Assembly (NCBI RefSeq): GCF_014196345.1
Contig: NZ_JACIDN010000003.1
Span: 372,001 to 436,000 of the forward strand
Direction of reading: 5' to 3'
Length of the DNA stretch: 64,000 nucleotides
Origin: Methylobacterium brachythecii
GTDB taxonomy: Bacteria > Pseudomonadota > Alphaproteobacteria > Rhizobiales > Beijerinckiaceae
Below the pieces are notes generated by a model, which saw only the letters and a list, made by a program, of their open reading frames with translations, did no database searches and was not told the origin of the DNA. Each line of letters begins with the position of its first letter. The stretch's first letter is position 1. This document shows, one piece after another, positions 29,297 through 38,664 of this stretch. The translations under genes were made by a program, and so were the position numbers.

Positions 29297-29929
29297 ATGG
29301 CAGCCAACGTCACGGTGGTGGATCACCCGCTCGTCCAGCACAAACTGACGCTGATGCGCGACGTCACGCGCTCGACGAAGGGATTTCGCGAGCTCCTGAA
29401 CGAGATCGGCATGCTGTTGGCCTACGAGGTCACACGCGACCTGCCCCTCGAACCCGTGACCATCGAGACGCCGCTGCAGGCGATGGAAGGCCGGCAGATT
29501 GCCGGCAAGAAGCTGGTGCTCGCTCCGATCCTGCGGGCCGGCGTCGGCTTCCTCGACGGCATGCTGTCGCTGATGCCGGCCGCGCGCGTGGCCCATATCG
29601 GCATCTACCGCGATCCCGGGTCTCTCCGGGCGGTGGAGTATTACTTCAAGAGCCCATCGGACCTCGCCGACCGGACCGTTCTGGTGCTTGATCCGATGCT
29701 CGCCACGGGGAATTCGGCCGTGGCGGCCATCGAGCAATTGAAGACGCGCGGCGCGCGCGACCTGCGCTTCGTCTGCCTGCTCGCGGCGCCTGAGGGCATT
29801 ACCCACCTGCAGCAGGTTCACCCGGACGTGCCGGTATGGACGGCGGCAATCGACAGCCACCTGAACGATCACGGCTACATCGTTCCGGGCCTCGGCGATG
29901 CCGGAGACCGGATGTACGGGACGCGCTGA
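29297..29929 (+). CDS. upp: Uracil phosphoribosyltransferase
   Basis: 210 residues from ATG 29297, chosen over ATG 29279 because AGGAG lies 10 bases upstream and 210 is the family length. Makes UMP from uracil and PRPP. Motifs: [16 protein letters not shown] at the start, [28 protein letters not shown] (PRPP loop) and LLAAPEGI, with C-terminal [12 protein letters not shown]. It is 65 bp before the quinone oxidoreductase gene on the same strand. Confidence 0.97.
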   Translation: MAANVTVVDHPLVQHKLTLMRDVTRSTKGFRELLNEIGMLLAYEVTRDLPLEPVTIETPLQAMEGRQIAGKKLVLAPILRAGVGFLDGMLSLMPAARVAHIGIYRDPGSLRAVEYYFKSPSDLADRTVLVLDPMLATGNSAVAAIEQLKTRGARDLRFVCLLAAPEGITHLQQVHPDVPVWTAAIDSHLNDHGYIVPGLGDAGDRMYGTR

Positions 29930-29994
29930 CGCGAAACCCCTTGCCGCGGCGGCCAACCTTCGCAACTAGGGGAGACGTTCCGAGGAGTTCGCCG

Positions 29995-30999
29995 ATGCCC
30001 GTGCCCGACACCATGCGCCAGATCCGCTTCGAGGGCTCGGGCGCCCCTGAGGTCATCGCCGTGGAGACGGTGCCGGTGCCGAAGCCCGCCCCAGGACAGG
30101 TTCTGATCGAGGTGACCGCCGCCGGTGTGAACCGGCCTGACGTGATGCAGCGCCAGGGTCTCTACCCGCCGCCGAAGGGCGCCACCGAGATCCCCGGCCT
30201 CGAGATCGGCGGCCGCATCGCGGCCCTGGGGGAGGGCGTCTCGGGCTTCTCGGTGGGCGACGAGGTCTGCGCGCTGGTGATCAGCGGCGGCTATGCCGAA
30301 TTCGCCGTGGCGGAAGCGGGCCAAGTGCTCCCAAAGCCGAGCCCACTCTCGCTGATCGAGGCGGCGGCGCTGCCGGAGACGGTCTTCACGGTCTACAGCA
30401 CGGTGATTCAGCGCGGTCGCCTGCAGAAGGGCGAAAGCTTCCTGGTCCATGGTGGTTCGAGCGGGATCGGCACCACGGCGATCCAGATCGCCAAGCAGCA
30501 GGGCGCGACCGTGTACGCCACCGCCGGCTCGGCCGAGAAATGCCGGTTCTGCGAAGAGCTCGGCGCCGACGCCGCGATCGACTACCGCGAGGCGGACTTC
30601 GCAGAGGAGATCAAGCGGCTCACCGACGGCAAGGGCGTCGACGTGATCCTTGACATGGTCGGCGCGGCCTATCTCGCCAAGAACATCGCATCGCTGGCGG
30701 TGGAAGGGCGCCTCGTCCAGATCGCCTTCATGAAGGGCTACAAGGCCGAGAGCGTGAACCTGACGCCGATCATGCTCAAGCGTCTGACCATCACCGGCGC
30801 GACGCTCCGGGCGCAGCCGAAGGAGAACAAGGCGGCGATCGCGGACGAACTGCGCCGCAATGTCTGGCCCTTGATCGAGGGCGGCAAGATCAAGCCGATC
30901 ATCCACGAGACCTTCCCGATGGAAGAGGCGGCCAAGGCTCACGCGCTCATGGAGTCGAGTGCGCATCTCGGGAAGATCATGCTGGTGACCGGCCGGTAA
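29995..30999 (+). CDS. NAD(P)H quinone oxidoreductase, PIG3/QOR type
   Basis: 334 residues from ATG 29995 with GAGGAG upstream. Zinc-free medium-chain dehydrogenase of the PIG3 subgroup: MRQIRFEGSGAPEV, GVNRPDVMQRQGLYPPPKGA, GLEIGGRI, and Rossmann motif VHGGSSGIGTTAIQIAKQQG. It probably reduces quinones or alpha,beta-unsaturated carbonyls with NADPH. No zinc-ligand Cys cluster is seen. The open frame extends upstream into upp, but the start context settles it. Confidence 0.92.
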   Translation: MPVPDTMRQIRFEGSGAPEVIAVETVPVPKPAPGQVLIEVTAAGVNRPDVMQRQGLYPPPKGATEIPGLEIGGRIAALGEGVSGFSVGDEVCALVISGGYAEFAVAEAGQVLPKPSPLSLIEAAALPETVFTVYSTVIQRGRLQKGESFLVHGGSSGIGTTAIQIAKQQGATVYATAGSAEKCRFCEELGADAAIDYREADFAEEIKRLTDGKGVDVILDMVGAAYLAKNIASLAVEGRLVQIAFMKGYKAESVNLTPIMLKRLTITGATLRAQPKENKAAIADELRRNVWPLIEGGKIKPIIHETFPMEEAAKAHALMESSAHLGKIMLVTGR

Positions 31000-31119
31000 T
31001 ACGGCTGGGCATCTGGTTCACTCATCGGATCGCGCGATTCGCTTCCATTCCAGAGTTCATGTTCTGAGGAAGCGCGCGTCTGCCTCACGACCAGGGCTTA
31101 TGGCCGCGTCGCGGGATTA

Positions 31120-31144
31120 GGAACACGCACCTGCAACCAGCGTT
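31120..31144 (+). promoter_or_regulatory. Perfect EcfG (general stress) promoter motif
   Basis: GGAAC (31120-31124), exactly 16 bases, CGTT (31141-31144), matching the alphaproteobacterial EcfG/SigT consensus without mismatch. ATG 31190 of the small membrane-protein gene lies 46 bp downstream, so the predicted leader is short. Confidence 0.72.
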
Positions 31145-31189
31145 TGCCGGCCGTCACCAGGGAATGGTGTCGCGCGAATTGAGGGAACG

Positions 31190-31456
31190 ATGGCCAAGGT
31201 CGAGACGGAAACCCAGGCACGCCAAGGCGAGAAGGGGAGGCCAGTTCTCTACATCCTGATTGCCGCCGTACTGCTGGCAGTGGTCGCTGGTGCCGGCGCC
31301 TTAACGTGGCAGGGCAAGGTCTCGCCGGCGGATCACGCGAGCCAAAGCCAGGATGCCGCCCAAAAGACGGCTCCGAACCCGAGCGTGCCTCCGGCAGCGC
31401 AGGAGCCAGCCACCAATCCGACAAACCCCTCGCCGGCGCAGCCAAAAGCGAACTGA
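31190..31456 (+). CDS. Small single-TM protein, probable general-stress gene
   Basis: 88 residues. A charged N-terminus is followed by one TM helix (LYILIAAVLLAVVAGAGALTW, about 20-40) and a Pro/Ala/Gln/Asn-rich tail expected in the periplasm. No conserved family recognised. GAGGGA just precedes the ATG. It sits alone behind a perfect EcfG motif, and a hairpin follows, so it looks like a monocistronic stress gene. Confidence 0.7.
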   Translation: MAKVETETQARQGEKGRPVLYILIAAVLLAVVAGAGALTWQGKVSPADHASQSQDAAQKTAPNPSVPPAAQEPATNPTNPSPAQPKAN

Positions 31457-31474
31457 TCGGTGCATCGAAGGGTA

Positions 31475-31498
31475 GGGCGGTTCCTCGGAAGACCGCCC
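31475..31498. terminator. Convergent hairpin, possible bidirectional terminator
   Basis: GGGCGGT (31475-31481) pairs with ACCGCCC (31492-31498), extended by TTCC/GGAA pairing inside. It lies between the stress gene and the convergent hbd gene. No T-run on either side. Confidence 0.4.
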
Positions 31499-31529
31499 AA
31501 CCCGCCCGTCGCTGCGAACGCGGCGTCGC

Positions 31530-32411
31530 TTACCGCGTGGGGACCGGCGTCTCGCCGCGGTAGTCGTAGAAGCCGCGCTTGGTCTTGCGGCCGAGCCAGC
31601 CTGCCTCGACGTATTTCACGAGGAGCGGGCACGGGCGGTACTTCGAATCCGCGAGGCCTTCGTAGAGCACCTGCATCACCGAGAGGCACGTATCGAGGCC
31701 GATGAAGTCGGCGAGTTGCAGCGGACCCATCGGATGGTTCGCGCCGAGCTTCATCGCCGTGTCGATCGATTCCACCGAGCCGACGCCCTCATAGAGGGTG
31801 TAGATCGCCTCGTTGATCATCGGCAGCAGGATGCGATTGACGATGAAGGCCGGAAAATCTTCCGACATCGTCGAGATCTTGCCGAGCTTGGCAATGAAAT
31901 GCTTGGCCGCCTCGTAGGTCGGATCTTCCGTCGCGATGCCGCGGATCAGCTCCACGAGCTGCATCAGCGGCACGGGGTTCATGAAGTGGATGCCGATGAA
32001 GCGCTCGGGCCGATCCGTGGAGGCGGCAAGCCGCGTGATCGAGATCGACGAGGTATTGGTGGCAACCAGCGTATCGGGCCGCAGCGACGGGCAGAGCGAC
32101 TGGAAGATCTGCCGTTTGGTGGCTTCGTTCTCGGTTGCCGCCTCGATGACCAGATCGCAGGCTTCGAGATCCGCAAAGCTGCGGGCGGTGACGATGCGTC
32201 CCAGCGCGCTGCGGCTCTGCTCGTCAGTGAGCGTTCCCTTCTGGACCTGCCGGACCAGGTTGCCCTCGATCGCAGCGAGACCCGCGCCGATGCGGTCGGG
32301 GTCGCGGTCGTTCAAGCGGACGTCGAGGCCTGCTGCCGCACAGACATGGGCGATGCCGTTGCCCATCTGCCCGGCACCGATGATGCCGACCGTCCTGATA
32401 TCGAGGGCCAT
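31530..32411 (-). CDS. hbd: 3-hydroxybutyryl-CoA dehydrogenase
   Basis: 293 residues from ATG 32411; earlier in-frame starts to 32483 add non-family sequence. NAD(P)-dependent oxidation of 3-hydroxybutyryl-CoA to acetoacetyl-CoA. Rossmann motif VGIIGAGQMGNGIAH, catalytic His in GIHFMNPVPLMQLVE, then DFPAFIVNRILLPMINEA and ANHPMGPLQLADFIGLDT. Follows etfBA on the same strand (185 bp gap with a terminator-like hairpin), an order common in Rhizobiales; a role in fatty-acid or polyhydroxybutyrate metabolism is expected. Confidence 0.96.
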   Translation of the reverse strand: MALDIRTVGIIGAGQMGNGIAHVCAAAGLDVRLNDRDPDRIGAGLAAIEGNLVRQVQKGTLTDEQSRSALGRIVTARSFADLEACDLVIEAATENEATKRQIFQSLCPSLRPDTLVATNTSSISITRLAASTDRPERFIGIHFMNPVPLMQLVELIRGIATEDPTYEAAKHFIAKLGKISTMSEDFPAFIVNRILLPMINEAIYTLYEGVGSVESIDTAMKLGANHPMGPLQLADFIGLDTCLSVMQVLYEGLADSKYRPCPLLVKYVEAGWLGRKTKRGFYDYRGETPVPTR

Positions 32412-32560
32412 TGCCGTTCCCGAATCCCCAGACACCGCAAGATCGAAGCGTGATCCGCTGATCAACATGCGGCAGCGCAACAATCACGTCAAACGCGCTC
32501 CCTAGACCATTTTTGGTTTCCGGGAAGCCCCTTTTCCGTTTGGACGGTATACGAAATTTG

Positions 32561-32583
32561 TCCGGCCCGCGTCACGGGCCGGA
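32561..32583 (-). terminator. Terminator after etfA
   Basis: Perfect 9-bp stem (32561-32569 with 32575-32583), loop CGTCA. On the minus strand it lies 13 bp after the etfA stop and is followed by CAAATTTCG. Some transcripts may still read into hbd. Confidence 0.65.
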
Positions 32584-32595
32584 GACGATTTCGGC

Positions 32596-33546
32596 TCAGC
32601 CTTTGATCTTGGCGACCGCGGCCTGCAGTTCGGGCACGACCTGGAAGAGATCGCCGACCAGCCCGTAATCCGCCACCTGGAAGATCGGCGCGTCCTCGTC
32701 CTTATTGATCGCGACGATGACCTTCGAGTCCTTCATGCCGGCGAGATGCTGGATAGCGCCCGAGATGCCGACGGCGACGTAGAGATCGGGAGCCACGACC
32801 TTGCCGGTCTGGCCGACCTGCCAATCGTTGGGCGCATAGCCTGCATCCACTGCAGCGCGCGAGGCGCCGACACCGGCGCCGAAGGCATCGGCCAGCGGCT
32901 CGATCACTTCCTTGAACTTGTCGGAAGAGCCGAGTGCCCGGCCGCCCGAGACGATGATCTTGGCCGAAGCCAGTTCGGGACGATCGGACTTGGCAATCTC
33001 CTCGCTCTTGTAGGCCGAGCCGCCGGCCTCCTGCGCACCTTCCGACACGGCCTCGACGGCAGCCGGGGAGCCGCCTTCGCCGGTCGCCTTGAAGGAGGCG
33101 CCGCGCACGGTGATGACCTTCTTGCCGTCCGGCACCTGCACGGTCTGGATGGCATTACCGGCGTAGATCGGCCGCTCGAAAGTGTCGGGCGAGACGACTT
33201 TGATGATGTCGGAGACCTGGGCGACGTCGAGCAGTGCCGCGACACGCGGCAGGACGTTCTTGCCGGTGGTCGAGGCCGAGGCGACGATCGCGTCGTAGGG
33301 GCCGGCGATCTTGGCGATGAGCGCGGCGATCGGCTCGGCCATGTCGTGGTCGTAGACGGCGTCTTCGGCGTTCAGCACCTTCTCGACGCCATCGAGCTTG
33401 CCGGCAGCCTCGGCGGCAGCCTTGCTACCGGCGCCGAGTACCAGGGCGTGGATGGGCGCGCCGAGTTCCTTGGCGGCGGTGAGCGCCTTAAGCGTGCCGT
33501 CCTTGATCTCGGAATTGGCATGCTCGACGTAGAGGAGCGTGGTCAT
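32596..33546 (-). CDS. etfA: Electron transfer flavoprotein alpha subunit
   Basis: 316 residues. Binds FAD and, with EtfB, carries electrons from acyl-CoA and other dehydrogenases to ETF:ubiquinone oxidoreductase. FAD-domain motifs: [51 protein letters not shown] and [17 protein letters not shown]. 75 bp downstream of etfB and surely cotranscribed. Confidence 0.97.
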   Translation of the reverse strand: MTTLLYVEHANSEIKDGTLKALTAAKELGAPIHALVLGAGSKAAAEAAGKLDGVEKVLNAEDAVYDHDMAEPIAALIAKIAGPYDAIVASASTTGKNVLPRVAALLDVAQVSDIIKVVSPDTFERPIYAGNAIQTVQVPDGKKVITVRGASFKATGEGGSPAAVEAVSEGAQEAGGSAYKSEEIAKSDRPELASAKIIVSGGRALGSSDKFKEVIEPLADAFGAGVGASRAAVDAGYAPNDWQVGQTGKVVAPDLYVAVGISGAIQHLAGMKDSKVIVAINKDEDAPIFQVADYGLVGDLFQVVPELQAAVAKIKG

Positions 33547-33621
33547 CGGTCGGATCTCACAAATCTGGGGAGGCGACGCCGCTCGACCGCCGGGGCGGGA
33601 GCGGCGGGGAATGAGCGAGCG

Positions 33622-34371
33622 TCAGATGACCCCGGCTTCGTCCTTGAGCTTCGAAACCAGCTCGGCGACCGAGCCGACCTTGACGCCTGCCGAGCGGCCC
33701 GGCGGCTCGGTGGTCTTCAGCACCTTGAGGCGCGGCGTGACGTCGACGCCGAGCTCTTCGGCCGACAGCGTGTCGAGCGGCTTCTTCTTCGCCTTCATGA
33801 TGTTGGGCAGAGACGCGTAGCGCGGCTCGTTGAGGCGCAGATCGGTGGTGACGATCGCCGGAAGCTTCAGCGTCACGGTCTGCAGGCCGCCATCGACCTC
33901 TCGGGTCACGTCGATCGACTCGCCCTCGAAGGTGAGCTTGTAGGCAAAGGTGCCCTGCGGCCAGCCGAGCAGCGCGCCCAGCATCTGGCCGGTCTGATTG
34001 CAATCGTCGTCGATCGCCTGCTTGCCGAGGATGACGAGGTTCGGCGTCTCCTTTACGACCACGGCCTTCAGGAGCTTGGCCACGGCCAGCGGCTCGGTGG
34101 TCACGTCGGTCTTCACCAGGATGGCGCGGTCGGCACCCATGGCGAGAGCGGTGCGCAGGGTTTCCTGGGCCTTGTCCGGGCCGATCGAGACGGCGACCAC
34201 CTCGGTGACCTTGCCCGCTTCCTTCAGCTTGATCGCCTCCTCGACGGCGATCTCGTCGAAGGGGTTCATCGACATCTTGACGTTGGCGAGCTCGACGCCG
34301 GAGCCGTCGGCCTTCACGCGGATCTTGACGTTGTAGTCGACAACCCGCTTGACGGGCACGAGAACCTTCAT
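33622..34371 (-). CDS. etfB: Electron transfer flavoprotein beta subunit
   Basis: 249 residues from ATG 34371 ([17 protein letters not shown]), the normal start; the frame is open to 34446. AMP-binding and signature motifs: [79 protein letters not shown], and C-terminal NIMKAKKKP. First gene of the etfB-etfA-hbd run. Confidence 0.97.
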   Translation of the reverse strand: MKVLVPVKRVVDYNVKIRVKADGSGVELANVKMSMNPFDEIAVEEAIKLKEAGKVTEVVAVSIGPDKAQETLRTALAMGADRAILVKTDVTTEPLAVAKLLKAVVVKETPNLVILGKQAIDDDCNQTGQMLGALLGWPQGTFAYKLTFEGESIDVTREVDGGLQTVTLKLPAIVTTDLRLNEPRYASLPNIMKAKKKPLDTLSAEELGVDVTPRLKVLKTTEPPGRSAGVKVGSVAELVSKLKDEAGVI

Positions 34372-34575
34372 GGGTGCAGCTTCCTCCGGCACGTCGCGGC
34401 GGGCCTCAAGCCCTAGGAGCGGGCGGCCCGCAACGGCGACAGTCATCGATCAGGGATGAATTAGGGTACGGACCGTAACGAGCCGATTTCAGGCTTGTCA
34501 ACGCAGCCAAACGTACGGGAGGTGCCTGCCAGGCTTGCGATTTTGCCGTGTATCCACGAGCCCTGCCGTCCGACG

Positions 34576-36768
34576 TCACCGCATGGTGCTGATCATGTCC
34601 TGTGGCACGCCGGTGATGTCGTCGATCACCAACTGATGCACCGCGCAGATGAACGAGGTCAGCCGGTAGCCGTCGTGGCGCGCGAGGGCATTGTCGAAGG
34701 CGCGCATGTTCCAGAACGGGTCGTTGGCGGCGGTGATCGGAGCGATGCCGGCGAACTGAAGGCCATGCAGGAATTCGACTGTGGGAACGCCCTGACCGCG
34801 CACGCCGCGCTCGGCGGGACCGAGATTCTCGCTGTCCCAGTACAGGCCGAACTGGTCGTCCTGCCGGCCCCTGGCCCGGGTGAGCCAGCGGTTCGTCGGC
34901 TGACAATCGATCGGCGCGTCCGCGAGGGTCGCGTAGGGATGATGCCTCTCCTCACCGGACGCGTGAAGACCGAGCAGCTCGTGGGTCGTGCCGAACGGGG
35001 CCGCCGAGGGTTGGGCATCCGCCAGCACGCCTGCGGCCGGCCGTGGCGGATCGAGATTGCCGATCGTGTGGGACGTTTCTCGAGAGGAGTCCTGGAACGG
35101 AAACGTTTCCGCGAGAAGGGCCAGGCCGTGGATCGGAAGGGCTTCGAGTCCGGAGAGCCAATCGCCCGGCTCGGTTCGGGCACAGCTCTCGCCATCAGGC
35201 CGGCGGTGCTCGATGCGGCCCGCGGCCCGGCGGAGCCAGCCGGCAGCGGGGCGAAAGTCGAACTTGAAGGTCGGAAACAGATCGTGCGTCGCCCAATCGT
35301 AGTCGACGCCGGCATCGAACATCGCGTCCGTGCTCTTCAGACGGTCCCGGATCCTGGACCTGGCATCCTGATAGCCGTCGTCTGCATCGAGGCCGATCCA
35401 GGCGCAGTCGCCGGCCCGCAAGCCGCCCGCCGGGAAGGCGAGGGCCGCGGTCATCGAGACCATCACCGGCCGCTGTACGGCGGGAAAGAACCCGGTATCG
35501 CGCTGAACCTCCGAGAGTGGCGTGTTCGAGTCGGCATGCGTCGCGACCCTGCTCCAGACCTCGCGCTGGATCGCCGTCCACTTCGTCGCCTCCGAAGCGG
35601 GGTTGATCAGCAGGACGAGGTTGCCGAGCACCGGTGGCATCACTTGGCCGAGCTTGTGCCGCCGCACCGCCTTGACGACATCGTCCTTCAGGCCCGTGGC
35701 GAGCATGTTGCCACCGAGGCTATGTCCGACGACCAGCATCTTGTTGCGCGCACGCGGGTCGTCGGGCTTGTGGCCGAGCGGCGGTGCCAGCACGCTCTCC
35801 AGCGTTCGTAACGCCGAGACCGCCGCCGGCGCGATGGCCTCGCTCACGGGCTTGCGGTCGAACAGGGTCGCACCCGCGGAGAGGTTTCCGAGGAAACCAC
35901 CGACCGTTTTTCCGAAACTCTCCTCCAGGCCCCGTTCGTCGACCCGGGCGCCGCGCCAGCCGACATAGATCGCGGTGACCTTCGTGTCGCAGGCGGTCGG
36001 TTCGATCAGGCAGCGCTCCTGGAGGAAGCGCGCGGCATGGGCCGCGTAGAGCCTTAGGTCGGCCACGTTGCCGTCGCCGATCCGCGCGTCATGGCGCCAG
36101 CCGTGAATGAACACGATGACGTAGTGCGAGCCTGTCGCGAGATGCTGCTTCAGGGCGTCGAGCTGCGTGATGACCGGCTGCGCCTCTCCATCCTCCCCCG
36201 GGGGATGGCCGCCGGCCTGCATCTTGTCCTTCAGCATTGCCGAGGTCATCGCTTCGTCGCGACCCCGAGCGTTCCGGGAGATCAACGCGTAGGGTTCGCC
36301 GGTCTCCTGGAACTCGAGAAAGCCGAGATGATAGTCGAGGGGCTTCCCACCCGGCTTGGTCGACGGGACCAGGTGACGTTGCAGCGAGCAACGCAGCCGC
36401 GTTCCCCAATTCGCATCCTGGGCGACGGCGGCCCGCTCGTCGTTGCTCGCATCCTCCCAGCCCCCGCTCTCCGGCTTCCGCTCGTCGCCGAGTGCCTTGC
36501 GACCGAGATCCGCCAAGATGGACCAGCCCTTGGCGAGCCCATCGCGGCATGGCGGTAAGGACGGATCGAGGTTTCGATACGCGGTCGCGTTTGGGGTTGA
36601 AAGGACGACGTAATTGACGAAGAGCACACCGAGGCAGAGCAGCACGATCCCGCCGACCAACGTCGTCAACAACCGGACCAGCCGGCCATAGGCTCGCCAC
36701 AGCCAGACGAGCGCCGCGCCGACTCGCGACCGTCGAGGATGCTCCCCATCGACTGACTGGACGTCCAA
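34576..36768 (-). CDS. Large membrane-anchored alpha/beta-hydrolase, function unknown
   Basis: 730 residues. The start codon at 36768 is TTG, but a strong AGAGAGGTGA site lies just upstream and no ATG fits. A basic N-terminus and one TM helix (about 33-55) anchor a periplasmic or cytoplasmic hydrolase domain: FIHGWRH (220-226, oxyanion region) and nucleophile elbow GHSLGGNM with Ser350. Candidate acid and His are not clear. The C-terminal ~330 residues, with Trp/Asp-rich segments such as YDWATHDLFPTFKFDF, match no family I know. It is flanked by 200 bp on the etfB side and stands alone. Confidence 0.78.
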   Translation of the reverse strand: MDVQSVDGEHPRRSRVGAALVWLWRAYGRLVRLLTTLVGGIVLLCLGVLFVNYVVLSTPNATAYRNLDPSLPPCRDGLAKGWSILADLGRKALGDERKPESGGWEDASNDERAAVAQDANWGTRLRCSLQRHLVPSTKPGGKPLDYHLGFLEFQETGEPYALISRNARGRDEAMTSAMLKDKMQAGGHPPGEDGEAQPVITQLDALKQHLATGSHYVIVFIHGWRHDARIGDGNVADLRLYAAHAARFLQERCLIEPTACDTKVTAIYVGWRGARVDERGLEESFGKTVGGFLGNLSAGATLFDRKPVSEAIAPAAVSALRTLESVLAPPLGHKPDDPRARNKMLVVGHSLGGNMLATGLKDDVVKAVRRHKLGQVMPPVLGNLVLLINPASEATKWTAIQREVWSRVATHADSNTPLSEVQRDTGFFPAVQRPVMVSMTAALAFPAGGLRAGDCAWIGLDADDGYQDARSRIRDRLKSTDAMFDAGVDYDWATHDLFPTFKFDFRPAAGWLRRAAGRIEHRRPDGESCARTEPGDWLSGLEALPIHGLALLAETFPFQDSSRETSHTIGNLDPPRPAAGVLADAQPSAAPFGTTHELLGLHASGEERHHPYATLADAPIDCQPTNRWLTRARGRQDDQFGLYWDSENLGPAERGVRGQGVPTVEFLHGLQFAGIAPITAANDPFWNMRAFDNALARHDGYRLTSFICAVHQLVIDDITGVPQDMISTMR

Positions 36769-36896
36769 GCGTCACCTCTCTCGGCTCGATACCGAAGGTT
36801 CGGCCGGAAGGGCGACGCGGTTACAGGGCTGCCGCCGAATTCGGTCTGCGTAGCTTTTGCAGGTGCGCCAGGAGTTCAGCGTGCTATCATATTGCG

Positions 36897-37181
36897 ATGC
36901 ACAATGATCGCGAATGCTGCTTTGGACCTGCCATGTATGGTCCTCTGCATGGCCTGATGATGCTCGGCCTCGAAGCCCAGAAGGTGGTCGAGCTCCGCCT
37001 CGTGCGGATCGCCTGGGGCGGGGTCGAAGGCCAAGCCGAAATGGCCTCCATGGTCACCGAGAAGATCAGCGCATCCATCGAGGCATTCGGAATGCTGATG
37101 ACCGGCGGATCGCCCGACGCCGTCGTCGCGCGCTACCGCGAGCACGTGGCCGCGAACACGGAGCGCCTCACGGCCTCCTGA
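36897..37181 (+). CDS. Small helical protein, possibly phasin-like
   Basis: 94 residues, ATG 36897; no close Shine-Dalgarno site (AGGAG is about 22 bases upstream), and Met13 is an alternative. The sequence is helical and amphipathic (GLEAQKVVELRLVRIAWGG, MVTEKISASIEAFGMLMTGG, DAVVARYREHVAANTERL), resembling short phasin-type or 'antifreeze-annotated' proteins of Rhizobiales. Function unknown. It lies 20 bp from the convergent adenosyltransferase gene. Confidence 0.6.
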   Translation: MHNDRECCFGPAMYGPLHGLMMLGLEAQKVVELRLVRIAWGGVEGQAEMASMVTEKISASIEAFGMLMTGGSPDAVVARYREHVAANTERLTAS

Positions 37182-37201
37182 GCCCGCTCAGCGATTCTCG
37201 C

Positions 37202-37774
37202 TCAACGATTCTTGCCGGGCACCCAAAGCACGTCGTCCGCGCCGTTGGCGTTGGCGACTCGGGAGGCAACGAACAGGAAGTCGGACAGCCTATTGAGATA
37301 CTGGACGGCCTCCGGCGAGATTTTTTCCGAATCGATCGCGGCAAGCGCCACGGTGACCCGCTCGGCCCGGCGGCAGACCGTACGAGCCAGATGCAGGGCC
37401 GCCGAGAAGGCCGAGCCGCCTGGCAGAACGAAGGACGTCAGCGGCTTCAGATCGGCGTTCAAGGCGTCGATGTCGGTCTCGAGCCGCGTGACCTGCGAGG
37501 GCACGATGCGGAGAGGCTCGTATTCCAGCGGCGTGTCGCTCGGAGGCGTCGCGAGATCGGCGCCGAGATCGAACAGGTCGTTCTGAATCGCCGCGAGCAT
37601 GGCATCGATCCGCGGATCGGCATGGAGCCTTGCAAGGCCGACGCAGGCGTTCGTCTCGTCGACCGCGCCATAGGCCTCGACCCGTAAATCCGCCTTGGAG
37701 CGTCGCTCGCCATTGGCGAGGCCCGTCGTGCCCTTGTCGCCGGTGCGGGTGTAGATCTTGTTCAGCTTGACCAC
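37202..37774 (-). CDS. Cob(I)alamin adenosyltransferase, PduO type
   Basis: 190 residues from GTG 37774 (VVKLNKIYTRTGDKG), an established start for this family; the frame is open to 37846. It transfers adenosyl from ATP to cob(I)alamin to make coenzyme B12, which the cell needs for methylmalonyl-CoA and ethylmalonyl-CoA mutases. Motifs: YTRTGDKGTTGL, VEAYGAVDETNACVGLA, FVLPGGSAFSAALHLARTVCRRAER and YLNRLSDFLFVASR. It lies downstream of the pagL-like gene, separated by a terminator. Confidence 0.95.
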   Translation of the reverse strand: MVKLNKIYTRTGDKGTTGLANGERRSKADLRVEAYGAVDETNACVGLARLHADPRIDAMLAAIQNDLFDLGADLATPPSDTPLEYEPLRIVPSQVTRLETDIDALNADLKPLTSFVLPGGSAFSAALHLARTVCRRAERVTVALAAIDSEKISPEAVQYLNRLSDFLFVASRVANANGADDVLWVPGKNR

Positions 37775-37798
37775 GGCCTGAGATCCTCTCGGGCCAAG

Positions 37799-37838
37799 AA
37801 AAAGCCCGCTGGGCGAGGATGTCTCGCGCTCAGCGGGC
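37799..37838 (-). terminator. Rho-independent terminator after the PagL-like gene
   Basis: On the minus strand, an 8-bp core stem (37838-37831 with 37811-37804, extendable with mismatches) is followed by TTTTT (37803-37799). It separates the pagL-like gene (stop 37890) from the adenosyltransferase start (37774). Confidence 0.75.
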
Positions 37839-37889
37839 CTTTGCAAGCGATCTCGGCAATCGAGGGGCGTCGCGAGACACCTCCGTAGC

Positions 37890-38528
37890 TCAGAAAGTGT
37901 AGCCGATCTTGCCGCCGTAATTGGTCAGGCCGCGGTTGTCGTGGCACAGGCCGGCATTCGACATGTGCTCCACGGTCGCCATGACACTCCAGTGCTCGGT
38001 GATGCGGAAGCCGAGGGCGGCGGCCTCGCGGAACAGCGGGTTGCAGCCGAGGCGGTTGAAGCCGAACGGCGCGCCGGCCTTCTCGCCCGTATAGCCGTCA
38101 TGCGCCGCGCCGCCGAAGAAGCCGTCGAGGAAGACGCGCCGGTTGAGCGTCTCGGGGAAGATGTCGACCGTCCATGTCGCGCCGAGATAGGCATAGCTCG
38201 TGCGGCCGCCGGTGCTGTAGCTGCCGCCCACCGTCGGACGCGGCACGAAGGCCTGCCAGAACGGATCGGCGCTGATCTGCGGCTTCGCGAACAGGATCTC
38301 GCCGTTGACGTCGATCTTGCTCCAGTTCCCGAGCTTGCCCTCGGGTGCACCGGGATCGTGAACCGCGCCGCCGATCCGGATCTCGGACACGATGCTGTAG
38401 GGCTGCACCGGAGCCAGGTAGGGGATCGGGGCCGGAGCGCGCTGGCTCAGATCTGCCGCCTGAGTGGTGCTCGTCGCGACCGCCAGGGCAAGCGTGCCGG
38501 CGAGGAGGCGGGAGAAGGTCGTGTGCAT
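37890..38528 (-). CDS. PagL-like lipid A 3-O-deacylase / acyloxyacyl hydrolase homologue
   Basis: 212 residues with a signal peptide (to AADL, about residue 26), then an eight-stranded outer-membrane barrel ending in Phe. PagL removes the 3-O acyl chain of lipid A. His188 and Ser190 of the EHMSNAGL motif match His126 and Ser128 of Pseudomonas PagL. The third member of that triad, Glu140 (in NDGIESY), aligns with Thr202 here (NRGLTNY), so activity is uncertain. Extra Cys at 162 and 195 could form a disulfide. It is alone on its transcript. Confidence 0.82.
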   Translation of the reverse strand: MHTTFSRLLAGTLALAVATSTTQAADLSQRAPAPIPYLAPVQPYSIVSEIRIGGAVHDPGAPEGKLGNWSKIDVNGEILFAKPQISADPFWQAFVPRPTVGGSYSTGGRTSYAYLGATWTVDIFPETLNRRVFLDGFFGGAAHDGYTGEKAGAPFGFNRLGCNPLFREAAALGFRITEHWSVMATVEHMSNAGLCHDNRGLTNYGGKIGYTF

Positions 38529-38664
38529 CTGCCAGCTATCCGGATTTCAGCCTTCACCAAATATCACGGCCAGGCTTGTCCGGGATGCCAATTCATCCTC
38601 GGTGAGAACGTTAACGAGCCTGTGCGTCCTGCCAGTCACACCCCTAGCTGCGTACGCACGCATG

